This document shows, one piece after another, positions 53,540 through 62,200 of a stretch of 64,000 nucleotides of DNA. Under the pieces are notes generated by a model. It made no database searches and was not told the DNA's origin. It saw only the letters and a list, made by a program, of their open reading frames with translations. Within the stretch, counting starts at the first letter, position 1, and each line of letters begins with the position of its first letter. Position numbers and translations under genes: made by a program. The DNA is taken from assembly GCF_014640635.1 (NCBI RefSeq), contig NZ_BMHI01000002.1, positions 1 through 64,000 on the forward strand, read 5' to 3'. Origin of the DNA: Flexivirga endophytica. Its GTDB lineage: Bacteria; Actinomycetota; Actinomycetes; Actinomycetales; Dermatophilaceae.

Positions 53540-54750
53540 TCCGGTAGCTGCGGGGTGCTGAAACCCTCGGCCCGCCCAAGCAGCACCGCGCGGGTCACGG
53601 CGGAGCTGCCGAACCGGTCACGGACCGCGTCGAGCGCTCCGTCCAGCCTGGCGTCCGGCCTGCGCTGCGCGGTCGGGGAGTCGGTGTCGAAGGGGAGTTC
53701 CAGTTGCTCGTCACCGGCTTCGTCCAGCCCGGTGATGCTGATGCCGACGAGGGTCACACCGCGGTCGGCGATCATCGGCATCGCCTCCTCCAACAGCGCA
53801 CGGCCGGCGACCAGCCAGGCGTCGGTGCCGGCCGTCGCGCTGCGCACGGTGCGCGACCTGGTCACCCGCGTCATGTCGTCGAACCGCAGTCGCAGCACGA
53901 AGGTCCGGCCGATGCGCTCGCCGGACCGCAGGCGGCGGGTGACCTTGTCGACCAGGCTGACCAGCGTCGCGTCCAGCTCTGCGCCGGTATGGCGCCCGCG
54001 GCCGATCGCCCGCTGCGCTCCGATGGATCGGCGCCTGCTGCGGGTCTCGACCCGTCGCGGGTCCCGGCCGTGCGCCAGCGCGTGCAGATGGCGGCCGCTG
54101 CCCGGACCGACGATGTCGATCAGCGCTTGCTCGTCGAGGGCCGCGAGCGCCCCGACGGTGCCGATGCCCCGCTCGTGCAGCTTGCCGCCGGTCACCTTGC
54201 CGACACCCCAGAGCGCCTCGATCGGCAACGGATGCAGGAACGCCAGCTCCTGGCCAACCGGCACGCTGAGCAGGCCGTCCGGTTTGCTCGCGGCGCTCGC
54301 GACCTTGGCCAGAAACTTGCTGCCCGCGATGCCGACCGAGATCGGCAGGCCGACCTCCTCCTTCACCCGGCGCCGCAGGGTCGTGCCGACCGTCGAGGGT
54401 GATCCGCTCACCCGGCGCAGGCCGCCGACGTCCAGGAACGCCTCGTCGATCGAGACGCCCTCCACGATCGGGGTGATGTCGCGGAAGATCTCGAAGACCG
54501 CGCGAGAGGCTTCGACGTATGCGGTGAACGTCGCCGGCACCTCGATCAGACCGGGGCACAGCCGACGGGCGATGCGCCCCGACATGGCGGTGCGGACGCC
54601 CATCGCCTTCGCCTCGTAGCTGGCGGCAAGCACGATGCCACCGCCGACCGCCACCGGCTTTCCGCGCAGCGCGGGATCGTCACGCTGCGCGACGCTGGCA
54701 TAGAACGAGTCGAGATCAGCGTGCAGGAAATCGCCCTCTGCCACGAACAC
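53530..54750 (-). CDS. dinB: DNA polymerase IV (Y-family translesion polymerase)
   Basis: About 406 residues. Catalytic acids in FLHADLDSFYASV and SIDEAFLDV, fingers loop LAASYEAKAMGVRTAM, helix-hairpin-helix IEALWGVGKVTG, and a little-finger domain. The C-terminus LELPFDTD resembles a beta-clamp motif (QLxLF-like). The start is uncertain: GTG 54750 is taken, GTG 54744 and TTG 54822 are alternatives. Divergent from the ATP-grasp gene, 92 bp apart. Confidence 0.9.
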   Translation of the reverse strand: MFVAEGDFLHADLDSFYASVAQRDDPALRGKPVAVGGGIVLAASYEAKAMGVRTAMSGRIARRLCPGLIEVPATFTAYVEASRAVFEIFRDITPIVEGVSIDEAFLDVGGLRRVSGSPSTVGTTLRRRVKEEVGLPISVGIAGSKFLAKVASAASKPDGLLSVPVGQELAFLHPLPIEALWGVGKVTGGKLHERGIGTVGALAALDEQALIDIVGPGSGRHLHALAHGRDPRRVETRSRRRSIGAQRAIGRGRHTGAELDATLVSLVDKVTRRLRSGERIGRTFVLRLRFDDMTRVTRSRTVRSATAGTDAWLVAGRALLEEAMPMIADRGVTLVGISITGLDEAGDEQLELPFDTDSPTAQRRPDARLDGALDAVRDRFGSSAVTRAVLLGRAEGFSTPQLPDQP

Positions 54751-54842
54751 ATGTTCGCACCGCCCGCTGACAAGGACCTCTCGCTCAGCTCCTGTCCTTC
54801 GCCGTGGTGTAGATCCCGGCAATGCCGTTAGCCTGACGTCTC

Positions 54843-56057
54843 ATGAACATCGTCTTCGTCGAGCCGAACTTCCCGCGCAATCAGCGCGAGTTCGCCAGAG
54901 CGCTGCACGAGGTGGGAGCGACCGTCTTCGCGGTCGGCGAGACACCGTGGGAGTGGCTGGACGAGCAACTCCAGTCCTGGGTCGATCACTACTACCAGAT
55001 CGGCTCGGTCACCGACGTCGATCAATTGCGTATGGCGGTCGAGCACTTCCAGTCGATCGCGTGGATCGACGGGTTGGAGGCGACCATCGAGTCGCACCTG
55101 CTGCCCGCTGCGATCGTGCGCGAGGCGACCGGCATACCCGGCACTTCCGTGCGGACCACCTGGCTGTGCCGCGACAAGCCGGCGATGAAGGAGACGTTGC
55201 GCGCTGCCGGTGTTCCGACGGCGGCCTCGGCGGCGGCGCACAGTCTCGACGACCTGCGTGACTTCGTCGACGAGCACGGCTACCCGGTCATCCTCAAACC
55301 CCGCGCCGGCGCCGGCGCTGCCGGCACCACTCGCGTGGACAGCTTCGCCGAATTGGTCGACGTGGCAGCGACATTCGGAGCCACCGAGTCGATCGCCATC
55401 GAGGAGTTCGTCGAGGGACACGAGGGGTTCTACGACACCCTCAGCGTCGACGGCCACATCGGTCTCGACTTCGCCTGCCACTACTACCCGGGCGTGCTCG
55501 AGGCGATGCGGACGCGCTGGGTCAGCCCGCAGTACATCTCCACTAACCGCGTCGACGAGGCGCCGTTCTACCAGGAGCTGCGCGATCTTGGCGAGCGCGT
55601 CAACGAGGTGCTCGGCATACACACCGCGCCCACCCACATGGAGTACTTCGTCAGCCCGAAAGGCCTGCGCTTCAGCGAGATCGGCGCGCGGCCGCCGGGC
55701 GTCGGCTGTTGGGACCTGTATGCCGCCGGCAACGACATCGACATCTATCGCGCGTGGGCGGACGCGATCGTGCACCACCAGGTGTGGCACGTCCCGAGTC
55801 GGGCGAAGGCCGCGGGCATCATCGCCCTGCGTCCCGACCGCGACGGCACCATCACGTCGATCAGCGGCTGGGACGAGATCACCGCCAAGTACGGCGAGTC
55901 GATCCTGGACTCACACCTGCCGGTCGGCTCCGCGACCCAACCCGTCGAGGCCGGCTACATGGCCAACGCGTGGGTCCGCATGGTGCACCCGGACTACGAC
56001 GTGCTGCGCGGCATGCTGGACGACGTCGGCAACACGGTGCGGGTGCATGCGGGGTGA
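54843..56057 (+). CDS. ATP-grasp domain protein (carboxylate-amine ligase type)
   Basis: 404 residues. N-terminal pre-ATP-grasp part (MNIVFVEPNFPRNQREFARAL), ATP-grasp from about 115 with YPVILKPRAGAGAAGT as the glycine-rich lid, EEFVEGHEGFYDTL, and metal-binding FSEIGARPPGVG. The fold joins a carboxylate to an amine or other nucleophile through an acyl phosphate. No biotin-carrier genes are near, so a peptide- or conjugate-forming ligase is more likely than a carboxylase. First gene of a coupled three-gene operon. Confidence 0.8.
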   Translation: MNIVFVEPNFPRNQREFARALHEVGATVFAVGETPWEWLDEQLQSWVDHYYQIGSVTDVDQLRMAVEHFQSIAWIDGLEATIESHLLPAAIVREATGIPGTSVRTTWLCRDKPAMKETLRAAGVPTAASAAAHSLDDLRDFVDEHGYPVILKPRAGAGAAGTTRVDSFAELVDVAATFGATESIAIEEFVEGHEGFYDTLSVDGHIGLDFACHYYPGVLEAMRTRWVSPQYISTNRVDEAPFYQELRDLGERVNEVLGIHTAPTHMEYFVSPKGLRFSEIGARPPGVGCWDLYAAGNDIDIYRAWADAIVHHQVWHVPSRAKAAGIIALRPDRDGTITSISGWDEITAKYGESILDSHLPVGSATQPVEAGYMANAWVRMVHPDYDVLRGMLDDVGNTVRVHAG

Positions 56058-57079
56058 CTCCGCCACGGAACCCGTTGGTGCTGCTGGGTCCTCAGCGTCG
56101 CCCGGGCCTCGACAAGGTCATCGCCGGCCTGCAGCTCGACGGTCCGTTCGCCACCATCACCGCCGGTTGGCAGGAGCGTGAGCTGGCGGACGACGAGCTG
56201 GACCAGCACCTCGGCGGGCGTGCCACCAATCTCGCGCTCTGGTCGCGTCGCCAGGACGTGCTCGATCGTGATCCGGACTTCGCTGCTGCTCACCGGCGCC
56301 GCGGGGTCGAGCTGACCGACCTGCAGGAGCTCTACCTGATCGGGGTGCGCCATACGTCCCGGGCGCTGACCGAGCTGCGCTCGCAGACCGAACGCTCCGA
56401 GCGAGCCAAGCGGTTCGCGCTCAGCGATGCCGAGGACGTGCTGCGCTCGCTGGACCGACGTCACCTCGAGCGGGTCCGCGAGATCAACGCAGGGTTCTAC
56501 CAGGCGACTCGGCCGCACGAGCACCCGCTGATCGCGGCACACCGCGCGGAGGTGGCGCACCTGCTCGGCCAGGCGCAGGCGGTCGTCATCACCGGCGGAC
56601 ACGTGGGTGAGCTGCTCGATGCGCTGCACCTGTTCAACGTGGTGCCGGCGGGACTCGAACGGCTACCGGTCATCGCCTGGTCGGCCGGTGCGATGGTGCT
56701 GACCGAACGCGTTGTTCTCTTCAACGACAACGCATCTCGAGGGCCTCGCGCCCCCGAGGTGTATGACGACGGGCTCGGTCTGTTGCATGATGCCGTGGTG
56801 TTGCCGTCGCCGCACCAACGTCTGCAAATGCAGGACACGGCACGGATGTCGTTGATGGTGCGACGCTTTGCGCCGGCGGTGTGCCTGCCACTGGATCCCG
56901 GAGCCCGGGTCGACCTGACCCCGAACGGCGGACTGCCCGCGACCGCGCCAGTGCTGGACGAGTCCGGCAATGTCAGCACGTTTGCCGCCCTGCGAAATGT
57001 CGGCAGAATGGATCGGGGCCCCCACGAAGTATCGGAGGAGCGAAGCGGGGGAGAACTTCGTGGGGTTACCGATGGCTAG
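56054..57079 (+). CDS. Peptidase S51 / class I amidotransferase-like protein
   Basis: 341 residues from GTG 56054, overlapping the ATP-grasp stop. The C-terminal half matches the dipeptidase E/cyanophycinase fold: VVITGGHVGELLDAL, nucleophile Ser210 in AWSAGAMVL, and His254 in PSPHQRLQ. The N-terminal 150 residues are predicted mostly helical and unassigned. The last 19 residues, PHEVSEERSGGELRG and on, come from an inverted-repeat element at 57020-57065 that also supplies the approach to the stop codon. Confidence 0.7.
   Translation: MTPPRNPLVLLGPQRRPGLDKVIAGLQLDGPFATITAGWQERELADDELDQHLGGRATNLALWSRRQDVLDRDPDFAAAHRRRGVELTDLQELYLIGVRHTSRALTELRSQTERSERAKRFALSDAEDVLRSLDRRHLERVREINAGFYQATRPHEHPLIAAHRAEVAHLLGQAQAVVITGGHVGELLDALHLFNVVPAGLERLPVIAWSAGAMVLTERVVLFNDNASRGPRAPEVYDDGLGLLHDAVVLPSPHQRLQMQDTARMSLMVRRFAPAVCLPLDPGARVDLTPNGGLPATAPVLDESGNVSTFAALRNVGRMDRGPHEVSEERSGGELRGVTDG
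57020..57065. repeat. 46-bp inverted-repeat element at the junction of two coding genes
   Basis: Ends CCCCACGAAGT and ACTTCGTGGGG are complementary, so it can fold into a hairpin. It matches 30559-30604 in reverse orientation with about three differences. It is translated as the end of the S51-like protein and finishes seven bases before the esterase start. Confidence 0.85.
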
Positions 57080-58217
57080 ACAACTGGCGATCCACCGGTT
57101 GCGGGCACGTAAACCGTTGGACGACAACGCCATCGACCGATTCCTGCAGCAGCACTCGGTGCCGATCGTCGAGGGCGAGAAGTGCACCTTCCTCTTCCGC
57201 GGCGAAGCCGACGAGGTGTGGGTCCGGCATCGGATCGTCGGTCAGCCGCAGCGGGTGCCGATGCGGCGGCTGCCCGGCACGTCGCTGTGGTTCGTCATAC
57301 TCGAGTTGCCGGCGGGGTCGCGGGTGGAGTACCAGCTCGAGGTCCGCCATGGCGATCACCACGAGGAGGGCAACGACCCGCTCAACCCACACGTGGCCAA
57401 CAGCCCGGTGGGCTCGTCGTCGGTCTGTCAGGCGACCGGGTATTCAGTGCCCGACTGGGTTCACCCGGATCCGGAGGCGCGACCGGGCGAGATCGTCGAT
57501 CTGACCGTGCAGTCGGCCGCGCTGCGGCGCAAGAGCGAGTGCCGGGTCTACCTGCCCGCACGCTTCCGCACGACGCACACCTACCCGCTGCTGATCGTGC
57601 ACGACGGCGACGACTACCTGCACTACGCCGCGATGAAGACGGTGCTGGACAACCTGATCCACCGGCTCGACATGGCCGAGACCGTCGTGGTCTTCAGCAA
57701 TCCGGGCGATCGCACCAAGGAATACGCCAACTCGGTGCAGCACGCGCGTTTCATCGCCAAGGAGTTGCTGCCTCGCCTGGAGGACGAATTCCCTTTGCTG
57801 GCAAAGCCTTCCGGGCGCTGTCTGATGGGTGCGTCCTTCGGCGCGGTGGCGAGCCTGTCGACGGCATACCGCTATCCGGACCTGTTCGGGTCGCTGCTGC
57901 TGCAGTCCGGGTCGTTCGTGTTCACCGACATCGGCGACGACCACGGCGGGGGCGAGGCCTTCGACCCGGTGGTGCGCTTCATGAACCGCTACCGCGCCCA
58001 GCCGGCCAAGGTCGCCGCCCGGATGTTCGTTTCATGTGGAACGTACGAGCCGCTCATCGTGCCCAACCGCTCGATGGTGCCGGTCTTCGAGCGGGCCGGC
58101 ATGCGAGTGCGGTATGTCGAAGCCCGTGACGGCCACTCGTGGGAGGACTGGCGCGACCGCCTGCGCGACGGCCTGTCGTGGATCTACCCCGGCCCGCAGA
58201 AGTACGTCTACGAGTGA
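57072..58217 (+). CDS. Alpha/beta hydrolase, enterochelin esterase-like (esterase D family)
   Basis: 381 residues. An N-terminal early-set (CBM48-like) domain at about 25-125 (CTFLFRGEADEVWVRHRIVG), then an esterase domain with Ser255 in GASFGA and His355 in RDGHSWEDW. The pattern is Fes-like, acting on esters or amides of bulky substrates. It overlaps the S51-like gene by eight bases, so the ATP-grasp, S51-like and esterase proteins are probably made together. Cytosolic: no signal peptide. Confidence 0.8.
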   Translation: MARQLAIHRLRARKPLDDNAIDRFLQQHSVPIVEGEKCTFLFRGEADEVWVRHRIVGQPQRVPMRRLPGTSLWFVILELPAGSRVEYQLEVRHGDHHEEGNDPLNPHVANSPVGSSSVCQATGYSVPDWVHPDPEARPGEIVDLTVQSAALRRKSECRVYLPARFRTTHTYPLLIVHDGDDYLHYAAMKTVLDNLIHRLDMAETVVVFSNPGDRTKEYANSVQHARFIAKELLPRLEDEFPLLAKPSGRCLMGASFGAVASLSTAYRYPDLFGSLLLQSGSFVFTDIGDDHGGGEAFDPVVRFMNRYRAQPAKVAARMFVSCGTYEPLIVPNRSMVPVFERAGMRVRYVEARDGHSWEDWRDRLRDGLSWIYPGPQKYVYE

Positions 58218-58225
58218 CGTGCCCC

Positions 58226-58760
58226 TGGCGGGTTGAGCGCCGCCCTGAGTAGCCCGGAGCTTGTGGAGGGCGTATCGAAACCAGCCCACGCGGTCTCGAT
58301 ACGGGCTCGTTCCTCGCCCTACTCGACCCGCAAAACCCGCGGGTTGAGCGCCGCCCTGAGTAGCCCGGAGCCTGCGGAGGGCGTATCGAAGGGTAGCCGG
58401 GGGAGCGCAGCGGAGGAGGCGTATCGAAACCAGCCCACGCGGTCTCGATACGGGCTCGTTCCTCGCCCTACTCGACCCGCAAAACCCGCGGGTTGAGCGC
58501 CGCCCTGAGTAGCCCGGAGCTTGCGGAGGGCGTATCGAAACCGCCGACTTCCCGCGGGTTGAGCGCCGCCCTGAGTAGCCCGGAGCTTGCGGAGGGCGTA
58601 TCGAAGGGTAGCCGGGGGAGCGCAGCGGAGGAGGCGTATCGGAACCAGCCCACGCGGTCTCGATACGGGCTCGTTCCTCGCCCTACTCGACCCGCAAAAC
58701 CCGCGGGTTGAGCGCCGCCCTGAGTAGCCCGGAGCCTGCGGAGGGCGTATCGAAACCAGC
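58226..58760. repeat. Array of REP-like inverted-repeat elements
   Basis: The 648-bp gap 58218-58865 has no gene and is largely built of three words. A: GGTTGAGCGCCGCCCTGAGT onward to GCGTATCGAA, five copies (about 58230, 58341, 58491, 58557, 58706). B: GGTCTCGATACGGGCTCG onward to CTACTCGACCCGC, three copies (about 58292, 58441, 58656). C: GGGTAGCCGGGGGAGCGCAG onward, two copies (58391, 58606). A and B share complementary ends, so neighbouring A and B units form large hairpins. Copies differ by single bases. Confidence 0.88.
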
Positions 58761-58865
58761 ACGAATGGGTCCGCAGAATCCACATCCCGGCACCTGCCGG
58801 CCAGTTCTGCACAGCGAAGGCCGAGGCGGCTCCAGCACGGCGGTGCTGTCACCCATCATCTGGTC

Positions 58866-59165
58866 ATGCCCTGGACCTACATTCTCCGCTGCGGCGATGG
58901 CTCCTATTACGTCGGCAGCACGAAGGACCTTGATCTCCGTATGGCGCAACACGCGACCGGTGCCGGCGGGGACTACACGCGCAAGCGTCTCCCGGTAGAG
59001 CTGGTGTGGTCCCGCGAGGCCGAACACATCAGGGAGGCGTACGAACTTGAGAAGAAGGTCCAAGGGTGGAGTCGTGCGAAGCGCGAGGCACTCATCGCTG
59101 GCCGTTTCGATCTCCTGCCTGGCTTGTCGAAGAAGCGCAACTGGAAACGGTCGACCAGAGACTGA
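58866..59165 (+). CDS. GIY-YIG nuclease superfamily protein
   Basis: 99 residues. Starts MPWTYILRCGDGSYYVGSTKD, so the GIY-YIG core is YIL (5-7) and YYVGS (14-18); Arg25 and Glu60 in AYELEKKVQGW are at the expected catalytic positions. It is the minimal one-domain type (UPF0213-like), some of which cleave DNA or take part in repair. The gene is enclosed by REP-like repeats on both sides (58226-58760 and 59171-59365). Confidence 0.85.
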   Translation: MPWTYILRCGDGSYYVGSTKDLDLRMAQHATGAGGDYTRKRLPVELVWSREAEHIREAYELEKKVQGWSRAKREALIAGRFDLLPGLSKKRNWKRSTRD

Positions 59166-59170
59166 ACCGG

Positions 59171-59365
59171 GGTCTCGATACGTGCCCTCCCCCGCTGCGC
59201 TCCTCCGAGGCACTACTCGACCCGCAAAGCTCGCGAGTTGAGCGCCGCCCTGAGTAGCCCGGAGCTTGCGGAGGGCGTATCGAAACCTCGCACGCGGTCT
59301 CGATACGGGCTCGTTCCTCGCCCTTCTCGACTCGTAGCCATACTTCCTCGCCCTACTCGACCCGC
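59171..59365. repeat. REP-like repeats downstream of the GIY-YIG gene
   Basis: Variant B unit starting GGTCTCGATACGTGCCCTCC at 59171, an A unit near 59237 (GTTGAGCGCCGCCCTGAGT), and a B unit near 59305 that ends in partial CTCGCCCTACTCGACCCG copies by 59363. The rest of the gap up to the muramidase start at 59559 shows no gene and probably holds its promoter. Confidence 0.8.
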
Positions 59366-59558
59366 CGGAGGGCGCCACTGCGGTCGGCTCGCAGCGGCAT
59401 CGCAGTGGTCTCGCAGCGCTGCTGAGGACGCTGACTCCTGACAGCACCGACTCGTGCGCTGCGTGCAACCTCGCTGGCCAGGCGCTGCGCGCCTGACGAG
59501 CCACGTTGCCCACATTCGCACCAGTTCTATTTCTGATGAACCCATGGAGGAGACCACC

Positions 59559-60590
59559 ATGCGCAGGACGTACTTCAAGCTCGCAGCGACACTGATCGCC
59601 GCACCCACGATGCTCGTCGGCGCCGGCGCGCTGGCGGCATCACCCGCCCACGCGGCCACGGCCCGCAACGGCGTGTGCGAGACCGGCGAATTCTGCCTCT
59701 ACTACAACTCCTACGAGGCCGGTTCGGTCTCCGACTTCACCACCTCGATCAGCGACTACGGCGCAACGCAGCCCAGTTGTTACGACTTCAAGAGCGCCGG
59801 CGCGGGCCAGGGCCTGTGCGTCAAGAACAACGCGGCGTCGGTGTGGAACCGCACCGGCAAGACGGTCACGGTCTTCTACAACTCCGGGTATGGCGGAGCG
59901 AGCCAGAACTTCGCGGCCGGCACGAAGGGCAACCTCAACGCGACGCTCAAGAACAACAACGCCTCCCACCGCATCGGCGCTGCACCGGCGAGTGTGCGCG
60001 GCATCGATGTCAGCGACAACAACTCGACCATCGACTGGGCGAGCCAGAAAGCCGCCGGCGTCCGCTTCGCCTACGCGAAGGCCAGCGAGGGCAGCACCTG
60101 GACCGACCCGACGTTCTCGCGCAACTACAACGGCTCGCGCAACGCCGGCATCATCCGCGGTGCCTACCACTTCGCGAACCCGGCCGGTGCGTCCGGCAAG
60201 ACGCAGGCCGACTTCTTCATCAGTCACGGCGGCGGGTGGCGGGCCGACGGCTACACCCTGCCGGGCGCGCTCGACGTCGAAGGCACCTGCTACGGCAAGA
60301 CCGATGCGGCGATGGTCAGCTGGATCAAGGCGTTCGTCGCCGAGTACAAGCTGAAGGAGGGTCGCACACCGGTCATCTACACCAACCGGTCCTGGTGGCA
60401 GGACTGCACGGGCAACAGCACGGCCTTCCACAGCAGTGCGCTGTGGTTCGCCCACCCGACCACTGTCGGCACGCTGCCGGGCGGCTGGGCCAAGCAGACG
60501 ATCTGGCAGTACGGCATCTCGAACGGCATCGACCAGAACAAGTTCAACGGGTCGCTCACCGCGCTGAAGGCGTTCGCCAACAACAGCTAG
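59559..60590 (+). CDS. Secreted muramidase: peptidase-inhibitor I36-like domain fused to glycoside hydrolase family 25
   Basis: 343 residues from ATG 59559 with GGAGGAG ahead; upstream in-frame starts lack a site. Signal peptide about 1-32 ending SPAHA. Residues about 38-135 match I36/beta-gamma-crystallin-like domains (CETGEFCLYYNS, DFKSAGAGQGLCVKNN, VFYNSGYGG). GH25 lysozyme domain from about 147: GIDVSDNNSTIDW, ALDVEGTC, FAHPTT. It should hydrolyse peptidoglycan outside the cell. A strong hairpin follows the gene. Confidence 0.88.
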   Translation: MRRTYFKLAATLIAAPTMLVGAGALAASPAHAATARNGVCETGEFCLYYNSYEAGSVSDFTTSISDYGATQPSCYDFKSAGAGQGLCVKNNAASVWNRTGKTVTVFYNSGYGGASQNFAAGTKGNLNATLKNNNASHRIGAAPASVRGIDVSDNNSTIDWASQKAAGVRFAYAKASEGSTWTDPTFSRNYNGSRNAGIIRGAYHFANPAGASGKTQADFFISHGGGWRADGYTLPGALDVEGTCYGKTDAAMVSWIKAFVAEYKLKEGRTPVIYTNRSWWQDCTGNSTAFHSSALWFAHPTTVGTLPGGWAKQTIWQYGISNGIDQNKFNGSLTALKAFANNS

Positions 60591-60602
60591 CCGCACACCT
60601 CG

Positions 60603-60636
60603 ACGCCCCCATCGGCCCAGGAGCCGGTGGGGGCGT
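60603..60636. terminator. Bidirectional hairpin terminator
   Basis: ACGCCCCCATCGGC and GCCGGTGGGGGCGT form a 14-bp stem (one G-T pair) around a 6-base loop, between the muramidase and the convergent lipase gene. A TTCGT tail is present on the plus strand. Confidence 0.7.
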
Positions 60637-60656
60637 TCGTATGGCGTGCCGGTGTG

Positions 60657-61976
60657 TCAGCTTCCGGCATACACCTCGGGCGCCAGGGAGTTGCCCTTCG
60701 CGATCGACCCGCAACTGGTCGGCGCGGCCTTCCCGGCGAACCGGTCGTTGACCCAGCCGATCGTCGCGGCCGCCCAGGGAAGTGCGGTGCCGACGTGCGA
60801 CAGCAGGCCCAGCTGCTGGTATTTCACGGTGGTCCCGTCGCCGCAGTACTGCCGAGCGAGGGTGCGGACGTCACCGGCGATCATCACCCCGTCACCGGCG
60901 CCGATACCGGGCTTGTTGCCGGGCGTGCCCTCGAAGTAGCCGCCGGCGCCCTGCGCGATGTACATCGGCACGGTCGGCGACGGGCGCTGCCCGAGGTTGA
61001 GCTTGTTGACCGCGTCGACGAACGGCTTCACCGAGTTGGGATTCGCGTACTCCGGCTTGACCATCTGCTGCCAGGTGATGAACGGGTTCGCCAGCAGCCC
61101 CTCCGGGAAGGACTTGTCCTGCACGTCCTGCATGACCTGGGAGCCCTTGGCGTTGAGGTAGGGCGCCATGTCGAGCCCGAAGGCGCGCGCGGCACCGGCG
61201 ACGGCCATCGGCGCAACGCCGGCCCAGACCGGGGTGCCCGAGACGTATTTCAGGTTGTGCGCCGGTGCCACCAGCAGGCCGCCCTCGGCCGCGCCGACCA
61301 GTCGCTCGTTGACGTCCGGTGCGTATGACGGGGCGAGTGCCGCCGCCCAGTTGGTGCCGATCGCGCCACCGGAGTAGCCGAACAACGCGAACTTCGTGCT
61401 GGTGTTGATGCCGGTGCCGGTCGCGGTGCTCACCGCGCGGACCGAATCCAGTGTCGTGGTGCCGTATTCGGGTCCCGCGGCGAAGTCCGCCGTCGGGCCC
61501 TCGGTGTCGGGCATCACCACCGGGTAGCCCTGCAGCAGCATCGGGGTGATGAGCGCCGTCTCGAAGTTGACGATGCCGCCGCCGGGCAGCCGCTGGTTGC
61601 CGGCGATCACCCGCGAGGGGCTGTCGGCGACGTTGAGCGAGTCGTAGAACGACTGGTAGGAGACCGCCTGGCCGCTCTTGGTCTTGCCGGGCGGCATGAT
61701 CACCGAGGTGGCGTTGGCGATCGGCTCTCCTGCGGCGTTGGTCGAACGGTAGAGGACCTGCTCGACCTTCAGCGGGACCGCGATGCCGAGCACGTGGTAG
61801 TCGATCGTGCGGGTGTCCAGGACCGCTCCTGGTCGGTATGACGCAAGCGGCTTGCTGCCGTGGTAGGTGAAGAAGTCGGCGGTGGCGGCGTGCGCGGGGG
61901 CGGCCGTCATACCGCCGATCGTGCCTGCCGCCAGCGTGACGGCGACCAGTGCTCCGAGGGTTCGCTTGCGTTGCAT
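60657..61976 (-). CDS. Secretory lipase family protein (triacylglycerol lipase-like)
   Basis: 439 residues from ATG 61976. Signal peptide about 1-30 (ends APAHA). Catalytic Ser202 sits in FGYSGGAIG; a Cys pair in RQYCGDG and PTSCGS near the end may form a disulfide. The fold matches the secretory lipase family (PF03583-like) known from Candida and from actinobacterial secreted esterases. Expected outside the cell. Upstream 61977-62158 contains no gene; two GTATGNC-type heptamers lie at 62090 and 62153. Confidence 0.85.
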   Translation of the reverse strand: MQRKRTLGALVAVTLAAGTIGGMTAAPAHAATADFFTYHGSKPLASYRPGAVLDTRTIDYHVLGIAVPLKVEQVLYRSTNAAGEPIANATSVIMPPGKTKSGQAVSYQSFYDSLNVADSPSRVIAGNQRLPGGGIVNFETALITPMLLQGYPVVMPDTEGPTADFAAGPEYGTTTLDSVRAVSTATGTGINTSTKFALFGYSGGAIGTNWAAALAPSYAPDVNERLVGAAEGGLLVAPAHNLKYVSGTPVWAGVAPMAVAGAARAFGLDMAPYLNAKGSQVMQDVQDKSFPEGLLANPFITWQQMVKPEYANPNSVKPFVDAVNKLNLGQRPSPTVPMYIAQGAGGYFEGTPGNKPGIGAGDGVMIAGDVRTLARQYCGDGTTVKYQQLGLLSHVGTALPWAAATIGWVNDRFAGKAAPTSCGSIAKGNSLAPEVYAGS

Positions 61977-62159
61977 CGTCAGTGACGTCCTTGTCGCGAG
62001 GGTGAGGGGGATCACAGTGCGAGCGACAAGTTACTGGTAGGTAAGTTCGTTCCGCAAGGGCCTGCTGGGGCAGCGTCGCAGTTCACGGGTATGCCGCAGG
62101 TGCGCTCTGGCGCACTCTCGGCATAAGGGGAAGCCGTGGGTCCGCCGGCCGCGGCATAC

Positions 62160-62190
62160 AAAATCCCGAGCCGCGACGCGACTCGGGATC
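62160..62190 (-). terminator. Rho-independent terminator of tRNA-Ala
   Basis: On the minus strand ATCCCGAGTCGCG and CGCGGCTCGGGAT pair around a TCG loop, followed by TTTT and then GTATGCC. Lower stem and tail resemble the terminator after tRNA-Leu at 27460-27504. Confidence 0.78.
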
Positions 62191-62200
62191 AGTGGGGGGA

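Noticed and set aside
58226-58760. Repeat array as a CRISPR locus
   Set aside because: Units are of mixed type and orientation, are long, differ from one another, and are not separated by unique spacers of constant length. No cas genes are present. They behave as palindromic REP-like elements.
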